Shown here: piece by piece, positions 1 through 8,600 of the stretch
Layout of the letters: each line of letters starts with the position of its first letter
Numbering within the stretch: position 1 is the stretch's first letter
DNA from: an uncultured Clostridium sp.
GTDB lineage: Bacteria; Bacillota; Clostridia; Peptostreptococcales; Peptostreptococcaceae
Direction of reading: 5' to 3'
Length of the DNA stretch: 31,802 bases
Assembly: GCA_900557165.1 (NCBI GenBank)
Contig: USRS01000017.1
Location: 1-31,802 of the forward strand
Made by a program: the position numbers and the translations under genes
The notes under the pieces: model-generated
What the model was told of the DNA's origin: nothing
The model's database searches: none
What the model saw: only the letters and a program-made list of their open reading frames with translations

Positions 1-176
1 AAGATGAAGTTATAATGGCAGCAGGAGCATTTATACAAGGTTCTTCAATAGAACTTAGTGCCGATGCACCAATAAGACCTCCTTACAATGTTTACTTCCA
101 AGGTGGACTTACATTTGACCACTCTAAAATGGGAACACTAAAAGCAATTGAATATATTAAAAAAATAAATAAATAG
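1..176 (+). CDS. C-terminal end of methionine gamma-lyase-like (aluminum resistance family) protein, partial
   Basis: Only the last 57 codons are inside the window; reading starts at base 3 and ends at TAG 174-176. The visible tail contains GSSIELSADAPIRPPYNVY followed by QGGLTF. I recognise this as the C-terminal signature of the PLP-dependent 'methionine gamma-lyase / aluminum resistance' family (YnbB-like) of Firmicutes. These are fold-type I enzymes of sulfur amino acid metabolism, though the substrate of this branch is poorly defined. The catalytic lysine and PLP-binding part lie outside the window. A strong terminator follows at once, so this gene ends its transcription unit. The family call rests on the tail motif only. 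Confidence 0.75.
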   Translation, partial: DEVIMAAGAFIQGSSIELSADAPIRPPYNVYFQGGLTFDHSKMGTLKAIEYIKKINK

Positions 177-187
177 AATAATCATAC

Positions 188-223
188 AAAAAAGTCTTAA
201 TATAAATATATTGAGACTTTTTT
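188..223 (+). terminator. Intrinsic terminator after the methionine gamma-lyase-like gene
   Basis: The arms AAAAAAGTCT and AGACTTTTTT enclose a further AATATA/TATATT pairing. The stem ends in a run of T, 12 bases after the stop codon. Confidence 0.85.
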
Positions 224-267
224 GTTATTATCTTATTGTAAATATATTTTAATGAAGGCGAGTTGAT

Positions 268-1362
268 ATGATGAAGATATGTATTTTTTTAGGTGCAGGA
301 GCTTCTGCAGCGGAAAATTTACCAATACAAAATGAAATTTTTTCAAGATATTTTAAATACAGTTTGCCAAAGCACCCTCATAGTGAAATGAATAAGACCT
401 TAGTTAATTTTTTTAAAGAAATATTTAATATAGATATAGTACATGACAATATAGACAAAGTTAATTTTCCTACTTTTGAAGAAGTTTTAGGCATACTAGA
501 TATGGCTGACCAAAGAAGAGAATCATTTAAAAATTTTGGTACTGACACATATAACAACAAAAACACATCCATTAATTTATTAAGACAATATTTAATTTTG
601 TTAACAGCAAATTCTATCAACAATGCTTCTAAAGAAAGTAATAAATACCACGAATTATTATTAAAAAATTTAATAAAATCAAATAGGCTTTTAGATACAA
701 CTTTTATAAGTGTAAATTATGATATTCATATAGATAACACAATATCAAAATTATATGATAAAAAGAAAATGCCTATTATGCTAGATTATGGTGTGGATTT
801 TACAAACTTTAATTATAAAGAAAGCACTTGGAAAAGACCTAAGGGAGATACTGTTAAGTTGTATAAAATACACGGATCTTTAAACTGGTTATATTGTCCC
901 ATATGTTCTAGCTTGACCTTAACACCTTATGAAGGTGGTGTAATGAGGATATTAAATAATCAAAAAGATGCAACTTGCTTAAATTGTAGGGAATATACAG
1001 TTCCAATTATAGTTCCTCCCACTTATTTTAAAAATATGTCAAATGTATATTTAAGTTTAGTATGGAATAAGGCAGAACATGCTTTTAGAGAAGCTGATTT
1101 AATTATATTTTGTGGATATTCTTTTCCTGAAGCTGATATGCATATTAAATATATGTTAAAAAGAGTTCAAACTACTAGAGATAATAAACCACTTAAATTT
1201 ATAGTTATAAATAATCATACAAATAAGCTTTCTTCTGCTTTGGAAAAAGAAGAAATGAGATATAAACGTTTTTTAGGCGAAGATATAATTTTTACAAAAT
1301 CATCTTTTGAAGATTTTGCGCAAGACCCAGAAAAATTTATAAGTTTAGCTGAAAATAATTAA
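268..1362 (+). CDS. Sirtuin-like (SIR2 family) NAD-dependent protein with Zn-binding Cys4
   Basis: The 364-aa protein has the order of motifs of a SIR2 fold. Near the N-terminus is the NAD-binding GAGAS loop (residues 9-13). SVNYD around residue 150 corresponds to the sirtuin NID motif, and HGS with His202 corresponds to the catalytic His. Directly after it come C210-x2-C213 and C237-x2-C240, placed as in the sirtuin zinc ribbon. GYSFPEAD near residue 283 resembles the late NAD-contacting GTS segment. The family contains protein deacylases and, in phage defence systems, NADases; the sequence alone does not separate these. The start is ATG 268 or ATG 271, after AAGGCGA. It appears monocistronic, with no defence partner (ThsB-like TIR, Argonaute, HerA) next to it. 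No signal peptide or membrane segment is seen, so it is probably cytoplasmic. Confidence 0.8.
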   Translation: MMKICIFLGAGASAAENLPIQNEIFSRYFKYSLPKHPHSEMNKTLVNFFKEIFNIDIVHDNIDKVNFPTFEEVLGILDMADQRRESFKNFGTDTYNNKNTSINLLRQYLILLTANSINNASKESNKYHELLLKNLIKSNRLLDTTFISVNYDIHIDNTISKLYDKKKMPIMLDYGVDFTNFNYKESTWKRPKGDTVKLYKIHGSLNWLYCPICSSLTLTPYEGGVMRILNNQKDATCLNCREYTVPIIVPPTYFKNMSNVYLSLVWNKAEHAFREADLIIFCGYSFPEADMHIKYMLKRVQTTRDNKPLKFIVINNHTNKLSSALEKEEMRYKRFLGEDIIFTKSSFEDFAQDPEKFISLAENN

Positions 1363-1427
1363 TAATATTGCTAAAAGAGCTTAACAAATATAACATTTAT
1401 TGTATCTAATAAAAAAGGGGGGAGAAT

Positions 1428-2132
1428 ATGTTAGGAGTAATTGTAAATAGTATAGCTATTATTGCAGGTGGAATAGTTGGGTTAATTATTAATAAAGGTA
1501 TACCTGAAAGACTGAATAAAACTATTATGGATGGAATAGCCCTTGTAGTTATGTATATGGGCATATCTGGAGCGTTAAAAGGAGATAATGCTCTATATGT
1601 TATAATTTCCATTTGTGTGGGAGGTTTTATTGGTGAATTAATTGATTTAGATAAATTATTAAATAAGCTTGGTGAGTATATAGATGAAAAATTAACGAAA
1701 AAGAATAAAGAAGATAAATATAATGAGAAAAACTCTTTATCTAGGGGATTTGTATCAGCTAGTTTATTATACTGTGTTGGAGCAATGGCTGTTGTAGGAG
1801 CTATACAAAGTGGTTTAAGTTCAGATTACTCCACTTTATTTGCTAAATCTATATTAGATGGTGTGTCTTCTATTTTCTTTGCAGCATCTTTAGTAATTGG
1901 TGTTATTTTATCAAGTGCGGCAGTATTTTTATATTAAGGAATTATAGCGTTAGGTGCAGGTGGCATATCTTCTATACTTAGTGATATAGTTGTAACTTAT
2001 ATGACTTGTGTAGGTAGTTTATTAATATTTGCCCTAGGATTAAATATGTTAAATATAAGCAATATAAAAGTGGCTAATTTGCTACCATCCATGTTTATTC
2101 CAATAATTCTTGGTATTTTCAACATTATTTAG
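1428..2132 (+). pseudogene. DUF554 (YdfK/YqgA-like) membrane protein, interrupted by in-frame TAA
   Basis: The first 169 codons encode a hydrophobic multi-pass protein starting MLGVIVNSIAIIAGG, typical of the DUF554 family (about 230 aa). Translation stops at TAA 1935-1937, but the same frame continues without a frameshift for 64 more codons to TAG 2130-2132. That part has the expected family ending, including IKVANLLPS close to the C-terminus. Family members usually have YQG where this sequence has Y-stop-G, so a single CAA to TAA change explains the break. The full reading frame is 234 codons, the normal family length. The ribosome site GGGGGGAG precedes ATG by about 6 bases. The function of DUF554 is unknown. 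The 169-aa product would lack the last one or two membrane helices. A sequencing error is possible. Confidence 0.85.
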
Positions 2133-2170
2133 AAGAAGTTTTAGACAAATTATTTATTTAGAAGGAATAG

Positions 2171-2227
2171 CCCCCTAAAAATCAAATAATAAGTAATAAA
2201 ATGAAATAATATTTGATTTTTAGGAGG
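2171..2227 (+). promoter_or_regulatory. 18-bp leader hairpin that hides the ribosome binding site of the next gene
   Basis: Left arm 2171-2188 (CCCCCTAAAAATCAAATA) pairs with right arm 2210-2227 (TATTTGATTTTTAGGAGG) with a single A-C mismatch; the loop is 21 nt. The right arm ends in the AGGAGG that serves ATG 2235. No T run follows, so this does not look like a terminator. In the folded form the Shine-Dalgarno sequence is fully paired. Control of translation or of mRNA stability is my inference. Confidence 0.75.
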
Positions 2228-2234
2228 AGGAAAT

Positions 2235-3104
2235 ATGATTACATTTGATATAAACGGTGCCATTATAAAATTTGATGAAAAAAGAGATAATTACAATACA
2301 ATAAGAAAAAATTTTAAAGAGTATGGAGAAGATGCGGCTAAATCATTTGAAAAATATTGTTTAGACAATATAACAAGTAATAAGCATTTAAATGAAAAAC
2401 ATTTGGAATTTGGTAACAACTTGATAAATGAAATTATTAGAAAAGGTGTGGAAACTATAGTTGGTTATAATATTATAACTATTGATTTTAATTTATTTAA
2501 AGAAATTTACTGTGAAAAGTATTTAGACTTTGAGAGATTATTTAATAACGTGAATAGAGACTTAGCAACTAGTAATAAAAACAAAAAGAGCAATAAGTTT
2601 TTTGATATAAAACCTATTATTCATAAGCTTTCTGAATATTTATTTGATGATTGTTTTAATATACATTATGCTATAGTAGATGCTTTAATGGAAAATGGAG
2701 TTACAGAAGTAAATTCATATATTGATAAGAAATCAATAAGACAATCAAATGCACTTTTTAATAATTACAAAGATGGGTTTATAAATAAGCTAGATGGATG
2801 GAAGGTTATACAAAAGATTATAATGTCTAATCCTTATAGAAGAGAAGTTTATGAGTTTTTAATAAAGGAAGATGGAGATTTTTCTAGGGAGATAGAAAAC
2901 TTAGCTTATTATTTAGGTTTTGATATGAAAGAATACAAAGGTTCTTTAATGGATATATATATTAAAGAATTAATGGATAAAGGTGTTTCAGATATAGAAA
3001 TGGCAAAAGAAAAGGTAAGAAAATATGCTAAATATATAGGATGTACTAATGAAAATATTTTTACAACAAGAATAGATGCCATATACACATTTGAAAATGC
3101 ATAG
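2235..3104 (+). CDS. Hypothetical protein, 289 aa
   Basis: I do not recognise a named family. The protein is hydrophilic and mostly helical in composition, with no signal peptide or membrane segment. The first 20 residues (MITFDINGAIIKFDE...) look like a short beta-hairpin, and the remainder is charged and Lys/Glu/Asn-rich. Near residues 200-240 the stretch NPYRREVYEFLIKEDGD then LAYYLGFD resembles a helical module I associate with other uncharacterised Firmicute proteins; this is a weak recollection. The start ATG has the strong site TAGGAGGAGG, which is paired in the leader hairpin. A terminator hairpin follows directly, so the gene is monocistronic. Confidence 0.7.
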   Translation: MITFDINGAIIKFDEKRDNYNTIRKNFKEYGEDAAKSFEKYCLDNITSNKHLNEKHLEFGNNLINEIIRKGVETIVGYNIITIDFNLFKEIYCEKYLDFERLFNNVNRDLATSNKNKKSNKFFDIKPIIHKLSEYLFDDCFNIHYAIVDALMENGVTEVNSYIDKKSIRQSNALFNNYKDGFINKLDGWKVIQKIIMSNPYRREVYEFLIKEDGDFSREIENLAYYLGFDMKEYKGSLMDIYIKELMDKGVSDIEMAKEKVRKYAKYIGCTNENIFTTRIDAIYTFENA

Positions 3105-3105
3105 C

Positions 3106-3144
3106 ATAAAGCTTCTACTTTTAAATTTAAAGTAGAAGCTTTAT
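3106..3144 (+). terminator. Terminator hairpin after the 289-aa gene
   Basis: A near-perfect palindrome ATAAAGCTTCTACTTT / AAGTAGAAGCTTTAT starts immediately after the TAG stop, with a T-rich but interrupted tail. Confidence 0.65.
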
Positions 3145-3216
3145 TATTGAATAAAAAAATTACTATAAATAAGAATAATATATGATAGAAAAAATAGGTC
3201 TATAAAAACAACAATA

Positions 3217-3234
3217 TGGTTAAAAATATAACAA
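3217..3234 (+). promoter_or_regulatory. Candidate Rex (NADH/NAD+ sensing) operator
   Basis: TGGTTAAAAATATAACAA matches the clostridial Rex consensus TTGTTAANNNNTTAACAA at 12 of 14 defined positions, one mismatch in each half-site. It lies 18 bases upstream of the predicted -35 box of the transhydrogenase operon. Rex commonly controls NADH-consuming pathways in Clostridia, so the position is biologically sensible. Confidence 0.55.
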
Positions 3235-3251
3235 AATGTCTAGTTTTTTAT

Positions 3252-3280
3252 TTGCGGTTATTACCATTTTTTGCTAATAT
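3252..3280 (+). promoter_or_regulatory. Predicted sigma-A promoter of the transhydrogenase operon
   Basis: -35 TTGCGG (3252-3257), 17-nt spacer, -10 TAATAT (3275-3280), followed by an alternative TATAAT. The leader to ATG 3340 would be about 50 nt. Confidence 0.5.
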
Positions 3281-3339
3281 TATAATTGGTAGTACATATA
3301 CATAATATAGATACTATTTTGAAATTAGGGGGGAATTAA

Positions 3340-3849
3340 ATGAGTGAAAAATGCTGTTGCGGGACTGAAAAATGTCAGGACTTCAAAGAATTAGATCCCG
3401 TATTAGACAAATATGCAAAAGTACCTGGTAGTCTTATTACTATTTTACAAAAAACTCAAGATTTATATGGATATATTTCAATTGATGCTATGAATTATAT
3501 TTCAGAAGCTACTGGTATAAAAACAGCCAAAATTTATGGTGTTGCAACTTTTTATGCACAGTTTAGATTACAACCAATAGGAAAATATTTAGTAATGCTA
3601 TGTCAAGGAACTGCATGTCATGTAAATGGTTCTGAAATGATTGCTGAATCCGTTTGTGAATTTTTAGGAGTTCAAGATGGGGAAACGACAGAAGATGGTT
3701 TATTTACTATAAATAATGTGGCATGTTTAGGATGTTGTTCTTTGGCACCTGTTATGATGATAAAAAGTGCTGATGGTGATGAAACTTATGGAAACTTAAC
3801 TAAAGATTCTGTTAAGCAAATCTTAACAGAAATTAAAGAAAGATCATAG
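3340..3849 (+). CDS. stnA: StnA-like NuoE/HydC-type [2Fe-2S] subunit of electron-bifurcating transhydrogenase
   Basis: This 169-aa protein belongs to the 24-kDa (NuoE/HydC/HndA) family. It has the helical N-terminal part, then a thioredoxin-like fold with the four [2Fe-2S] cysteines in CQGTACH and CLGCCSLAPV. It carries one electron-transfer cluster beside the flavin subunit encoded just downstream (12 bases from this stop to the preferred downstream ATG). Unusual is the very N-terminus, MSEKCCCGTEKCQDF, with four extra cysteines that the core family does not need. The start ATG has an AGGGGGG site. The gene name follows the three-gene architecture (NuoE, NuoF, NuoG+GltD fusion) described for the Stn complex of Sporomusa; a HydABC-type hydrogenase is ruled out by the third subunit. 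Confidence 0.85.
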   Translation: MSEKCCCGTEKCQDFKELDPVLDKYAKVPGSLITILQKTQDLYGYISIDAMNYISEATGIKTAKIYGVATFYAQFRLQPIGKYLVMLCQGTACHVNGSEMIAESVCEFLGVQDGETTEDGLFTINNVACLGCCSLAPVMMIKSADGDETYGNLTKDSVKQILTEIKERS

Positions 3850-3861
3850 GGGGTGAATAGT

Positions 3862-5610
3862 ATGAAGGTTATAATTGGGCAAGGTAGTTGTGGTGTAGCA
3901 ACTGGTGCAAAGAAAACTGCAGCAGAGTTTGAAAAACTTATTGAAGAAAAGAACTTAGATGTAAAAGTAGATATTACAGGCTGTGTTGGAACTTGTTACT
4001 TAGAGCCTATTGTAGATATATATGATGATAATGATAATATGACAAGATATGTGAAAGTAAAAGCAGATAAAGTTGAAGAAATAGTAGAACAACATTTAGT
4101 AAATGGTCAAGTTGCTAGTGATTTAGCCATATCTGATGAAGATAAATTATTTTTAGAAAAACAAAAGAGGGTAGTACTTAGACATTGTGGTTTAATAAAT
4201 CCAGAAAAAATAGAAGAGTATATAGCTGTTGGTGGTTATGAAGCTACTAAGAAAGTAGTTACTTCTATGAAACAAGAAGAAGTAATAGAAGAAATAAAAG
4301 TGTCTGGTCTTAGAGGTAGAGGTGGAGCAGGTTTCCCTACTTGGTTTAAATGGAATGCTGCACTTCAAAATAAGGCTGATCAAAAATATATAGTATGTAA
4401 TGCTGACGAAGGGGATCCTGGAGCATTTATGGATAGATCTGTACTTGAAGGTGACCCACATTCTCTTATTGAGGGAATGATTATAGGTGGATATGCTATG
4501 GGTGCAACTGAAGGTATTATTTATGTTCGTGCTGAGTATCCACTAGCTATACATAGACTAGAAATTGCCATGAGCCAAGCTCGTGAGAAAGGTTATCTTG
4601 GTAAAAATATTTTTGGCAGTGGTTTTGATTTTGATTTAAGAATAAAAGCCGGTGCTGGTGCTTTTGTTTGTGGTGAAGAAACTGCTCTTATTGCTTCTTT
4701 GGAAGGTGAGAGAGGTATGCCTAGACTTAAACCACCTTTCCCGGCAGCTAAGGGTTATTGGCAAAAACCTACAAATATCAATAATGTGGAAACTTATGCC
4801 AATATAGCTTGGATAATTAATAATGGTGGAGCTGCTTTTGGTGCTATGGGTACTGATAAGAGTAAGGGTACAAAAGTATTTGCCCTTGCTGGTAAGATAA
4901 AAAAAGGTGGTCTTGTGGAAGTGCCTATGGGACTTAAACTTAGAGATGTTATATTTGGTATAGGTGGAGGAATAAAAAACGACAAGGAGTTCAAGGCTGT
5001 TCAAATGGGTGGACCTTCTGGTGGATGTATTCCAGCTTCTCTTATAGATACTCCTGTTGATTATGAAAACATAACTAAGACTGGGGCAATAGTTGGTTCT
5101 GGTGGTATGATAGTTATGGATGAAACTACTTGTATGGTAGATATGGCAAGATACTTCCTTGATTTTACAAGAAAAGAATCTTGTGGTAAATGTAACTACT
5201 GTCGTATAGGTACAAAGAGAATGTTAGAGATATTGGAGAGAATTACAAAGGGTGAAGGCAAAGATGGAGATATAGAACTTCTAGAAGAGTTAGCTTATAA
5301 GGTAAAAGACGGTGCTATGTGCGGTCTAGGTCAAACTGCTCCTAATCCAGTATTAACTACATTAAAATATTTTAGAAATGAATATGAAGATCATATTTAC
5401 AATAAAAAATGTACTGCAAAATCTTGTAAATCCTTGATTTCATTTAACATAAATGAAGACTGTAGAGGCTGCGGTGCTTGTGCTAAGAAATGTCCAGTTG
5501 GGGCTATTAGTGGAAATAAAAAAGAAATGCACACTATTAATCAAGATGTATGTATTAGATGTGGTAGATGTGAAGAAACTTGTAAATTTGATGCCATAGT
5601 TAGAGATTAG
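3862..5610 (+). CDS. stnB: StnB-like NuoF/HydB-type NADH-binding flavin subunit
   Basis: From this ATG the product is 582 aa. It begins with a thioredoxin-like [2Fe-2S] domain (CGVATG and ITGCVGTCYLEP) as in HydB/HymB. The NuoF core follows, with GRGGAGFPTW for FMN, NADEGDPGAFMDR and the glycine-rich NADH site GAGAFVCGEETALI. The NuoF [4Fe-4S] site is ESCGKCNYCRIGT, completed by a later Cys in CGLGQTAPNP. The C-terminus adds two ferredoxin-type clusters, CRGCGACAKKCP and CIRCGRCEETC. It should oxidise NADH at FMN and, in Stn/HydABC complexes, is part of the bifurcating core. A GTG at 3853 is also in frame, but it overlaps the AGGGGG ribosome site; ATG 3862 has ideal spacing. The stop is 17 bases before the next gene. 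Confidence 0.87.
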   Translation: MKVIIGQGSCGVATGAKKTAAEFEKLIEEKNLDVKVDITGCVGTCYLEPIVDIYDDNDNMTRYVKVKADKVEEIVEQHLVNGQVASDLAISDEDKLFLEKQKRVVLRHCGLINPEKIEEYIAVGGYEATKKVVTSMKQEEVIEEIKVSGLRGRGGAGFPTWFKWNAALQNKADQKYIVCNADEGDPGAFMDRSVLEGDPHSLIEGMIIGGYAMGATEGIIYVRAEYPLAIHRLEIAMSQAREKGYLGKNIFGSGFDFDLRIKAGAGAFVCGEETALIASLEGERGMPRLKPPFPAAKGYWQKPTNINNVETYANIAWIINNGGAAFGAMGTDKSKGTKVFALAGKIKKGGLVEVPMGLKLRDVIFGIGGGIKNDKEFKAVQMGGPSGGCIPASLIDTPVDYENITKTGAIVGSGGMIVMDETTCMVDMARYFLDFTRKESCGKCNYCRIGTKRMLEILERITKGEGKDGDIELLEELAYKVKDGAMCGLGQTAPNPVLTTLKYFRNEYEDHIYNKKCTAKSCKSLISFNINEDCRGCGACAKKCPVGAISGNKKEMHTINQDVCIRCGRCEETCKFDAIVRD

Positions 5611-5626
5611 GGGGGAGGATAGTTTT

Positions 5627-8600
5627 ATGAAAAAATTCAGACTAAATATTGACGGTAAAGAGGTATTTGGTATACCTGGTCAAACAATTTTAGAAGTTGC
5701 TAGGGAAAATGATGTTTTCATTCCTACCCTATGCTTTGATGAAAGAACTAAGATATATGGTGCTTGTGGTTTATGTGTAGTAGAGTGCGAAGGTATGCCA
5801 AAATTACTTAAGGCTTGTGCTACAGAAATTTCACCTAATATGATTATAAAAACTAATACAAAAAGGGTAGTTGAGTCTAGAAAGACTAATTTAGAATTAT
5901 TATTAAGCAATCACGTGGGAGATTGTAGACCACCTTGTGCTCTTGCATGTCCTGCTGGCACAGATTGTCAAGGGTATGTAGGTTTAATTGCCAATGGTGA
6001 ATATGAGAAAGCTTTAGAGCTTGTAAAGGATAAAATTCCTCTTCCAGCTGCCATAGGTAGGGTATGTCCTCATCCATGTGAAGAAAAATGTAGAAGAAGC
6101 TTGGTAGATGAACCAATTTCCATTGCAAACTTAAAAAGATTTGTGGCAGATAGGGATTTAAAAGGTGGTAATTCATACATACCTGATATAAAAGCTGATA
6201 CTAATAAGTCTGTGGCAATAATAGGTGGTGGACCAATGGGTCTATCTAGCGCATATTTCCTTAGACAAAAAGGTCATGATGTAACTATAATAGAATCTAT
6301 GCCTCGTCTAGGAGGAATGTTACGTTATGGTATACCAGAGTATAGACTTCCAAAGGCTGTTCTTGATGAAGAGATAAAACTAATCGAAAGCATGGGCGTA
6401 AAAATGATTACTAACACTAAGGTGGGAGTAGATGTTTCTTTTGAAAAAATAAGAAGAGAATACGACGCAGTGCTACTAGGGATTGGTGCTTGGGTATCTA
6501 CTGGTGTTAGATGTAAAGGAGAAGATAGCCAGGGTATTATAGGTGGTATAGATTTTCTAAGAAAAGTTGTTAGAAATGAAGAAATAGATTTAGGAGAAAA
6601 TGTGGCCATAGTTGGTGGTGGTAATACTGCTATGGATGCTTGTAGAACTGCTGTAAGACTTGGAGCTAAGAAAGTTTATAATATATATAGAAGAACAAAA
6701 AATGAAATGCCTGCTGATATGGTGGAAATTACAGAAGCTGAAGAAGAAGGCGTTATATTTAAAAATTTAACTAATCCTATAGAAGTTGTATCAGATGAAA
6801 ATGGCAGAGTAAAAGAAGTTGTACTTCAAGTTATGGAACTTGGTGAAGCTGATGCATCAGGTAGAAGAAGACCAGTACCAGTAGAAGGTAAAACAGAAAC
6901 TATAAAAGTAGATACTATGATACTTGCCATAGGTCAAGCAGTGGATGCTTCTAAGTTTGATGATTTGGACAAAACTAAAAAAGGTGCTATAGCTTATGAT
7001 AAAGATACTTTCATGACGAGTATGGAAGGTGTATTTGCTGGAGGAGACTGTGGTAATGATAAGATTTCCATAGCAGTGGAAGCCATAGCAGATGCTAAGA
7101 AGGTAAGTGAAAGTATAGATGCTTATTTAAATGGAGAAGTTTTAAAATATGAAAAACCTTTTGTAGTGGAAAGATTTGATATTACTGAAAAGACTTTTGA
7201 AGATAGAGAAAGAATGTGTAGACCAGTTATGGATCAACTAGAAGCTGATGAAAGAAAAGATAACTTCACAGAGGTAGTATTTGGATATGATGAAGAAAAG
7301 GCTCTAAAAGATGCTTCTAGATGTTTAGAATGTGGTTGTCATGATTACTTTGAATGTAAGTTAATAGATTTAGCTAATAAATATGATGTTCATCCTGAAA
7401 GATTTGCAGGAGAGAAAAATGTTATAGAATTTGAAGATAATCATCCATTCATAGTTAGGGATCCTAACAAATGTATATTATGTGGTTTATGTGTAAGGGT
7501 TTGTGATGAAGTAATGGGTGTTGGTGCTCTAGGGCTTGTTCATAGAGGATTTGATACTGTAGTTAAACCTGCACTAGAACAACATCTTGTTGATAGTGGT
7601 TGTATGAGTTGTGGTCAATGTGTAAGTGTTTGTCCAACAGGAGCTCTTCAAGAGCGTCAAAGTGTTGCTAAAGAAGTTCCACTAGAAACTAAGGTAACTA
7701 ATACTACTTGTTCTTATTGTTCTGTGGGATGTTCTCTTCAAGTTGAATCTTGTGGAAGTATGTTGATTAAATCTAACCCTGATAAAAATGGTGCAGTAAA
7801 CAAAGGCTTACTTTGTGGTAAAGGTAAGTGGGGATTTGACTGTTCTGTACTAGAAGGAAAATTAACTAAGCCTTTAATTAAGGATGGGGACAAATTTAGA
7901 GAATGCTCTTATGATGAAGCAATAGTCCTTGTGGCTAAGAAGGCAGAAAGCATAGCTACAAAATACGGAAAAGATTCAGTTGCTGTATCTATTTCTGATA
8001 GATTTACTAATGAAGAAGCTTCTGTTATTAAGAAATTGGCTGATGCAATGGGAGCTAAAACTCTTTGCTTTAACCATGTAGAAAGTGGTCTTAAGAAAGT
8101 ACTAGGAGTAGATAAATCTCCTAATACTATGGATGAATTATTATCTACTAATGTTATCCTTGTATTTGGATATATTATGGAAAAGAACCCTGTTGTTCAA
8201 CTTAAATTAAAACAAGCAGCTGAAAATGGTGCGAAGATTTATGTGATAAATCCAGTTGGAGTAGAAGTAGTTAACTTTGATTTTGCTGAAAAAGTTATTT
8301 ATACAGGAAATAACTTAGATGCTTTAAAAGAAATTGCTAAATACTTAGTGGATGAAAAAGATAATTTATCTCTTACAAATCTTTTAGAATTAAAAAAATC
8401 ATTAGAAAATGTTTTTGTATCTGATGAAATAAAAGAAGTAGCTAGTGCTTATAATAATGCTAAAAAAGCCATGATAGTATTCCAAGAAAATGTATTATCA
8501 GTAGATGCTGCTACTATGATTGGTAATATTGCTCTAGTATCTAATCATATAGGTGCTCCTAGAGATGGAATAGTTCAAATAAAAGGCAAAAATAATTCTC

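Noticed and set aside
1935..1937. TAA read as a recoded codon in the DUF554 gene
   Set aside because: TAA has no known recoding in such bacteria, and no special downstream structure is seen; a nonsense mutation is simpler.
268..3104. Multi-gene SIR2 defence system (Thoeris, DSR, SIR2-HerA)
   Set aside because: The neighbours are a DUF554 pseudogene and an unknown gene behind its own leader; no TIR, HerA or Argonaute partner is seen.
4192..5004. Long open frames on the minus strand inside stnB
   Set aside because: They are antisense to a gene with clear cofactor motifs, have no ribosome sites and Ser/Phe/Tyr-rich translations typical of reverse-frame shadows.
5680..6609. Minus-strand open frames inside stnC
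   Set aside because: Same reason: low-complexity antisense translations without start signals over a well-supported gene.
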